Shown in pieces: positions 57,117 to 64,000 of a stretch of 64,000 nucleotides of DNA (position 1 is its first letter; each line of letters starts with the position of its first letter). Position numbers and translations under genes: made by a program. Below the pieces are notes generated by a model, which was not told where the DNA came from, did no database searches, and saw only the letters and a program-made list of their open reading frames with translations. Source of the stretch: Halisarca cf. caerulea (Eukaryota; Porifera; Demospongiae; Chondrillida; Halisarcidae); the NCBI GenBank assembly GCA_963170055.1, contig CAUJGJ010000371.1, forward strand, positions 2,681,011 to 2,745,010, written 5' to 3'.

Positions 57117-60100
57117 ATGGACAGATCTAGATCTGTTTTTCAGGTAAATGAGCCATTTATCTGCGAAAAATACTCTGCATACCCGCCCTTAAGTTTATAG
57201 CGAAGTTTTCTTATGTTGCAGACGAAATTAGGTCGTCTTTTCTTGAAGAAGAAAACAGCTCGAAGTGGTGCGAGTCAAGTGGAGGAGGTCTTGGTGGAAC
57301 TAACCAGTGCCCGCCTGATAATACGGGCAAAGGAAGAAGGACATCCACGTAACGAAGATCCTTTTATAGAAGAAGTAAGTGACTATTACGATTTGACGAT
57401 CTCTAGACGCAGTTATGTGCAAGCGATCGAAGCAAATATACATGCACTTTGATCTGCATTCAGTTTGTAGAGCAAGCCATGTTCCTATTGGTGCAGTATA
57501 TGCATAAATCGAGGAACGATTGCGTAGATTTTAGTATCTGTGATGAAAGTGATGGTGCAAATCATGATTGTGACAATGTCTTTAGTGATGAGTTCAGTTA
57601 GCAGAGAAAATGAAACATTTTACCATAAAATCACATTATTGTATATTTAACATTAACTAGAACGTTGATTTTCCTGTAAAAATGATCTAATTATCCATAA
57701 GTTCTAAATATCCAACCACATATGTACTCCATACATTTGAAATAGTACATTCATCAATGTTTGTATCAAGCCAGATGTTTCTAATTATCGAGATTTTACT
57801 GCATTTCTAAGTAGGGTATCCAAATGCAAATGATAAACAGGTATACACTGTAAATGATTTTATCTGCACAGTCAGATTTGGTTAATTTTGCTCGCATATT
57901 AGCCTAAGTTTGAATGTGAATGATACAGCATTTTAGCATGTTCAGCCCATCCATGCATTTGTGGTCATTTCCTTTGTGCACTCTATGGACTACAGTGTGG
58001 TATGGAAGGACCTAAGTGGACATTGGGTAGTTTGGTTTAAGGTAAGGGTACACTGACCTGCAGTATCTGTACTTAGTACACTAATATTATAATATATTAT
58101 TATATCCAATGGGATCTACCGGTGTTTGGGGGCTATAGATTATAGGGTAAGTCAATATGATGTAAAGAATCAAGGAATGAATTACCTCATTTACAAGTTT
58201 GGACTTAAGGAGAATTCATTATACAAATCCCAGACTATTAATTTTAGTGGTAATCATACCATAGTATCTATGATCATACCCACGTCATTATGATGTGAAA
58301 CATTGTGTATAATTAGGGTTGGGCAAAATTTCACTTATCATGATAATCATGATATTTTTTTCAATGATTATAAGTATTGTCAGTGATTTTGACATTGTAA
58401 TTATCTTCAAGTTGGTAATTGTTGCTTAATATCTCCATTAAATTATTAATTACCTTTTTCCGTTTGAAGTGTCAGCATAATATTTGGTTATACATACTCA
58501 AATTTCATGAGGTTTGTTGCATTCACACACATACCTTAGGATTCCAGTGAAGTACATTTGTCATGACATGTGAATTTTCCTGGACAATAATGGGTGCTGA
58601 TTAAAACCAATATCGCCCATCCCTAGCTATCATATTTGTACTGTAGTGCCTGAGCTTACTTATTACTTGGAATTTATTTTGCATTAGATATTGTAGCTCA
58701 TTTTTCTACATATTCATTGCATTTCTCAGTATTGTTTAATTCAGAATCAGTGTTTTTGTACCTGGGTGCGTTGTAAAGTAGCCAGTGACTAAGAGTTTCC
58801 CCAGTTGAATGTATAGTTGAATAGCCATAACCATAATGATCATGAATGCATAATACATACTTTGCATTCATCAATATTTCAATCCATTTCCACAGGAGAG
58901 GCACGTTACCATAGTAAAGGACAGTGATGGCAACGTCGGTATCTCACTGGAGGTATGTGCTTAGGTTGGTAGTTAGAGCTGCAGTGGTTACAACTGGAAA
59001 CACTAAACAGACAGAGAAATAAATTTTACAGCAAATTAGAGTTGCATTCATGATTGTACAGTTGGGAAGCAGAATGGCTGACGTGGTCTCAAGGGTACTA
59101 TACATGCATTGACCAATGGGAGGCTGCAACCGATTCTTATTCTAATGGGAATTTGTTGACTTTAGCACAAGTAAATCTGGCTCATTTGCGAAATTTGTGA
59201 AAATAAAGTCCCATGAAAATTAGCACCTATACGTACTACGTACATATCTGCTCTATTGTTTTGAGTAAATAGCTCGACTGTTGAATGCACTGCCCTGTGC
59301 TTCAATAGCCATAAGAAAATAACAAAAGAATGAAGACTGAAGCATATATTACCCGATGACAATAATCCCTGTTCACACTTTATAGCTGATAGATAATCGG
59401 AGTAAATGACTAAAAATTGGGGTCATCAAAATTTAAACATATCCAGACCCTATTTAGGTGGGCGCCACAATTATAGGGATGTCTAAAGTTTGGCAATATA
59501 CAGTATCCAGATTTTCTTCTTGCTTCAGGGAGGAGTGGAAATGAAGAGCTTTGTGACCATATCCAGTGTATCCATGGACTCGCCTGGTTAGTGTGCGCTG
59601 CATGTGCTGTCTTTACGTACATCCTGTTTGTTGGTTACCAGGCGTATCTTTTACCAAGTGGACACAACAATACTATGGCTGTCAGATCTTTACTCAGCAA
59701 TTTTGTAGGAATTTGTTTCATCTGAATATGTCTGTATTAATTTTGGTTTACCATAGCTTGCATATTTCTGTTACTTCACTATTAATATGCTTTCTTTTGG
59801 TAAGTGATAAATTTGTACTTTTGAATATTGGAATAGCCATGCAGTGTGTTTTCAAACCCTATTCTTTAATTTGAAACTAACAGGTATGTATGTACTAAAC
59901 ATGTGTTGCAGCAACCATGTTACTATCTGTGGTTTACCATATCTGTGTAGTGTGCTGGGAGAGGCAGCCTTCTACAGAGAACCTTACTCATACATTTTCC
60001 ATCATTCAGACTAAGTCACCTCTGATTGCATAGCACGACAATGTAAATGCTCAGATGTGAGTATGAATATCATGAATTACATCAATGCAAAATGGTATGC

Positions 60101-60999
60101 ATGACAAGCTTGAACTGGTGAAGGGCTACCATGACCAAAGTGGCTAGCAGTAATGTTTGTAATAGAAACAGTAGAACGTAATTTCCAGAATCTGACATAA
60201 GAATGGAAATTTAAAACTAGTCTTTGTTACTACATATTCAGTGAATAGGGGATGTTTGCTTAGATAGGTGTTAATTTTGCTGAAGATGTCACATGCGAGC
60301 TTCAGTACACTGCAAATATGATGACTTTATGCATTCTTTCAGCTCATGCAAGTGGTCAAGTTTTCAAGGGAGATGCTATTCTGACAATAAATGGCTCAGA
60401 TGTGACTCGCATGACAGTCAATGAAGTGGTCAGTCATGAAATACGGCATACATTCATGAACTGAAAGTACAATCTGAGTGTGCATTGATGTGGTGTAATA
60501 TTGTGATCCTTTAGGCACACCTAATTGCTACCAGTCGTAGGAAAGTCACCTTGCACTTGGCTCGTCCAAGCAGTGAAGGCAGAGGTATGTACTCTATTCA
60601 TACACCAACAGATAATGAACATTGGCCATGGAGGTCACACTTGCAAACATCATGTACTGTACTGTAATTAGCAACCTAGCATTCTGATACCTTCACATCA
60701 TTTTAACCCACCTCTAAACAAGGCCTACCCTTAGACTAAGCCAGTCTTTTCGTATTAATTTTGCCATACAGTTCAATGTTTATGATCCAGACTGTATACA
60801 TGTGGTACCTGGTTGACCCTGTTTTACCCCCTTCCCGCACTTTACCCTCCACTTGGAGGACATGACAAGAAAGTATGTACTGCATATGATTTGAGTGAGG
60901 TATTGTCTCATTAAACAGATACCAATGCTGTGCTGGATGAAACTAGAGTGAGAGAGGAACTACTGGTGAGCTTTGGCCCTGTTTCTAATGATGCAGCAC

Positions 61000-61069
<70 letters not shown>

Positions 61070-63025
61070 ACACACACACACACACACGTGTACACACACA
61101 CACGCGCGCGCTCGCGCGCGCACACACGCACACACGCACACACACACACACACATGTGTAAACAGGTAGCTTACAAGTCATGTATGAAAATATGTGCATA
61201 GGTAAAAGAGGTTGTGTTAGAGCAAGACCACAATGGAATTGGAATAACTATAAAGGTGGGTCTGCATGTATATTTCTTATAATATTATGATCTGAGTGCC
61301 TTTGACAATGTACAGTATGCATATTTGAGTACCATATAGTGGGTGATATTCAAGGGGGGGGGGGGATTTGTGGTCTTCATGGTTGGGAAGGAACCACAAA
61401 ATATTTACTCACAAAATTAGTAATTCCCACATGGCTCTGCACTGCACGTGGTATGGATCTGAAGAATTTACGAAGGGATTAATAGACTCTTGAACTCAGT
61501 ATGTCCTTATTGAAGAACTTTAAGAAAGGTAATGGTAGTAATTTACCCTTTAGTGCAGTCAGCACCATCATTGTTGCCAACAACGAAGCTGGCTGCATTG
61601 TTGGTGCATAAACTTCATAAGGATTACCTGTTTTCCTTTGGTATTGAAGTTTATTGCCGACTTCAGCTTCCCAAATGTCTTTGTACTCATGGTAGCCTTG
61701 TATCATGGCTTCAACTTTGAAGGAAGTAGCCATTTTCTTGAAGTTATATAACTTTATTTCAGTGTGAACCATAAATTTAAGACCTCCAATAAGTAATGGC
61801 TTTATGGTCCAAGAAATTTTACCCTACGAAAATTCCCCGCGCTATATGGTATGTGTTTGGTTTATACACCTGTGCATACATGCATCTGATGCATGCTTGT
61901 ATAATAATTTATATACATTCATGTGTGTAATTCTAGTGTAAGTATTATATGTGCTTGTCATGTGATACATTCTGTCTACATTTACACTTTAGGGTGGAGC
62001 TGATCTGAAGAGTCCTTTGAGGGTGGACAAAATTATCAACCATTCTCCAGGTTTGTGTTTATGTTTAGTTTTATATTTGTACTGTATGTCTACTTCCATT
62101 GTCTTTTATGCCCCAACTGCATCAGTAGTAGCTGTTCAGCCTGTTAAAATGGGCTCATCCAAGCATGCACTTTTTGTCAGTTGCTAGTTGCTTCTTTGTT
62201 AATACATCATATTGTCTTGTTTTCAACATTATTATGAATTTGAGAATTATTCGTCGAGAAGTGATGTGAACGATTTGGTATCCTATCCAAGTAGAGAGAA
62301 CACCATTATTATTCAAAGTTACAAGAATCTTGCATGTGGCAATAAGAGTAGCCTAATATGGGGTTTAAACACCCAGGTCACAGAGTTCCCAATAGAAATT
62401 GGTGCTGTAGGTTATGGGAACAAAACAAAACACTACAGCTTTCTGCTCAGCTCTGGCAGGGCGAAGGGAAGAGGTTCCACCAGCTTGACCTTCGAAATTC
62501 ACGAATTGCAAATGGGCTCAATAATCAGGGCAGCTGGTAATCCTCCAAGTCATCGAAAGTCACCTCTTCTTCTAAATCATCCTCAAAATCCTCAATATCT
62601 TCATTTACCTCTGGAGCAACTTCTCTCTCCCCCATATTGGGCTGTGTATGTAGGTTGAACAATTCTACAAGCTACGCATCAGCTCTCCTCATTTCTCACC
62701 ACCGGTCACGTGGCACCGCCATCTTAATTTATTCCAGCTTTTACTTTTTGTACTTGGTTTAGTTATGTACTGTAAACACCCAGTACTATGCCTTTTCACT
62801 TTGAAATGTTGCAGCACACCGATGTGGACAGATCAACCATGACGACATTCTCTTGGCTGTAAATGATGTAGATACTAGGTTCAAGTCTATAAGGGAAATT
62901 GTGAGTGCTCAATGAAAAGAATGTATTTCACACAATCATGTATTATTATTTTGTTTTGGCATGCATTGTTTCAGGACACGCAGTCATACAACATGGTGTG
63001 CGAGCCAGAAACTACTTTGTTTTGA
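57117..63025 (+). CDS. Two-PDZ-domain protein (eleven exons)
   Basis: Proposed exons: 57117-57143, 57222-57374, 58896-58952, 59529-59586, 60343-60428, 60515-60584, 60919-60965, 61202-61255, 61993-62050, 62815-62900, 62975-63025; 747 nt, 248 aa. The first 60 residues are basic and unrecognised. PDZ1 spans about 61-150: VTIVKDSDGNVGISLEGG (carboxylate-binding loop NVGI), then GQVFKGDAILTINGSDV and AHLIATSRRKVTLHLARP. PDZ2 starts about 167: VVLEQDHNGIGITIKGGA, GQINHDDILLAVNDVD; its last helix is short. PDZ domains bind protein C-termini, often at membranes. The two domains share intron positions. The protein ends ETTLF, itself a class I-type PDZ ligand pattern. Its size is close to syntenin but the N-terminus differs, so I give no symbol. 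One donor is GTCAGT (exon 5). Confidence 0.8.
58314..58626. mobile_element. TAGGGNTGGGC-TIR MITE in PDZ intron 2
   Basis: It starts TAGGGTTGGGCAAAATTTC and ends GATATTGGGCGATG-like inverse (ATCGCCCATCCCTA). The ends are inverted over about 14 bases with few mismatches. No clear target duplication. Confidence 0.55.
61004..61155. repeat. (CA)n microsatellite with a CG-rich centre
   Basis: CA tract with a GCGCGCGCTCGCGCGCGC core, in PDZ intron 7. Thr-His and Cys-Val frames are artefacts. Confidence 0.95.
61331..61850 (-). mobile_element. CCATATAG-TIR element with an ORF remnant, PDZ intron 8
   Basis: Left end TA/CCATATAGTGGGTGATATTC and right end CGCGCTATATGG/TA are inverted and TA-flanked. 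The minus-strand frame 61479-61772 includes MATSFKVEAMIQGYHEYKDI and QYQRKTGNPYEVYAPTM, reminiscent of HIRAN-like segments in invertebrate transposon-linked proteins (recalled, uncertain). Confidence 0.55.
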
Positions 63026-63662
63026 TATTATTGTTTTGAACCAATCTTCAATGGTTGCTGTGATGGCTGTACGCAGTGATGGCTTCAACTCTAAAAATAG
63101 CCAGAAGGCCAATCTGATGTTTTTCAAATAATTTGTGATTGTCCTTGAATTTAAATTCTGTTCGATAGAACAAACTTATTCCGTTGCCACAAGATGTTGT
63201 ATGAGTATACTGTATACAGTACATAACATATAGTGCTGGGGAACTCCTGAGTAGTACTGCAACAGTCAGTACAACCTCACATATCAGGCCCACATACTGT
63301 AGCTGCAAGCACCTCTATCTATCAGCCCGGCAGTATTTTCATATAATATTATGTACTTTTGAAATCAGTGCTAATATCCACTTGATAATTGTTCTAGCTG
63401 TACCATGTGGTGTGTACGCATGCGTGTGTTCAATCCATTAAAATAACTTGTGGAAAGCATTCATGTGTCACTGGTGGGAAAAACAAAGAATATTGAGGAT
63501 TTGAAAGGTGGAGAGTCCAGTTGGCTATGTATACTACAGACTTTGGGCAACTTCACAGTTACTGACACCCCTTAGTCCCAAGTTGTCTCATATGAGAGGT
63601 TGTAGGGTACATGGCACTTCCCTGTGATGAGGGCTGCACTCTGACAATGAAACCAGTATTAA
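63026..63662. other. 3' flank of the PDZ gene
   Basis: Probable 3' UTR and intergenic sequence. No coding feature is recognised. Confidence 0.4.
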
Positions 63663-64000
63663 AGGTCACCTGTGTACAAGGTCACCTGTGTACAAGGTCA
63701 CCTGTGTACAAGACCACTTGTGTACACAGCCACCTGTGTACAAGGCCACCTGTGTACACAGCCACCTGTGTACAAGGCCACCTGTGTACACAGCCACCTG
63801 TGTACAAGGTCACCTGTGTACAAGACCACCTGTGTACAAGGCCACCTGTGTACACAGCCACCTGTGTACAAGGCCACCTGTGTACACAGCCACCTGTGTA
63901 CACAGCCACCTGTGTACAAGGCCACCTGTGTACAAGGCCACCTGTGTACACAGCCACCTGTGTACACAGCCACCTGTGTACAAGGCCACCTGTGTACAAG
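63663..64000. repeat. 16-bp minisatellite
   Basis: About 21 tandem units of the 16-mer AAGGTCACCTGTGTAC and variants (ACAGCCACCTGTGTAC, AAGGCCACCTGTGTAC). The array continues past the window end. Three unit types alternate in no simple order. Frames across it (Cys-Thr-Gln-Val type) are artefacts. Confidence 0.95.

Noticed and set aside
62212..62658. 148-codon plus frame in PDZ intron 9
   Set aside because: No domain and no splice connection in phase with PDZ exons; the reverse strand looks like degraded transposon coding sequence.
63663..64000. CRISPR-like array
   Set aside because: Units are 16 bp with no unique spacers, in an animal-type genome; it is a minisatellite.

Overview
The window reads as nuclear DNA of an early-branching animal, most likely a demosponge (inference). 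It has animal gene families (CARD, CD225/dispanin, PDZ, kelch, prenylcysteine oxidase) split by GT-AG introns, long simple-sequence tracts, and very many transposon relics and foldback elements. All six intact genes are on the + strand. Exon models below were built by hand from ORFs, splice sites and intron phase; each spliced frame closes exactly.

Layout. 1-600: TG microsatellite. 760-23084: a six-exon gene for a predicted 1104-residue protein: CARD, unrecognised conserved helical region, coiled coil, kinase-like domain with a substituted catalytic loop (HGN for HRD), and a C-terminal kelch propeller. Its introns hold nested transposons, among them a 1.25-kb giant-TIR foldback (6365-7615), a broken retrotransposon bounded by GA microsatellites (8060-10030), a TA-flanked element with two insertions in it (11809-13695), and two related elements in opposite orientation (1160-3514, 16993-18658). 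23085-26162: intergenic, foldbacks and a tandem duplication. 26163-31407: four-exon prenylcysteine oxidase gene. 31408-35813: a possible CD225-locus relic, a microsatellite and a decayed LINE. 35814-56670: three tandem CD225 genes (279, 254, 401 aa), each with a 25-nt first exon, a Pro/Gln-rich repeat exon and two membrane exons. Between the first and second lies a rearranged prenylcysteine oxidase pseudogene with its head on + and its tail on -. 57117-63025: eleven-exon, 248-residue two-PDZ gene. 63663-64000: a 16-bp minisatellite that runs off the window.

The CARD/kinase-like/kelch architecture suggests an innate-immune or cell-death adaptor. CD225 genes are membrane proteins of the family that includes IFITM and PRRT. 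The two PDZ halves share intron positions, so the gene probably arose by internal duplication. Nothing shows these genes act in one pathway; what links the window physically is repeated duplication and transposon insertion.
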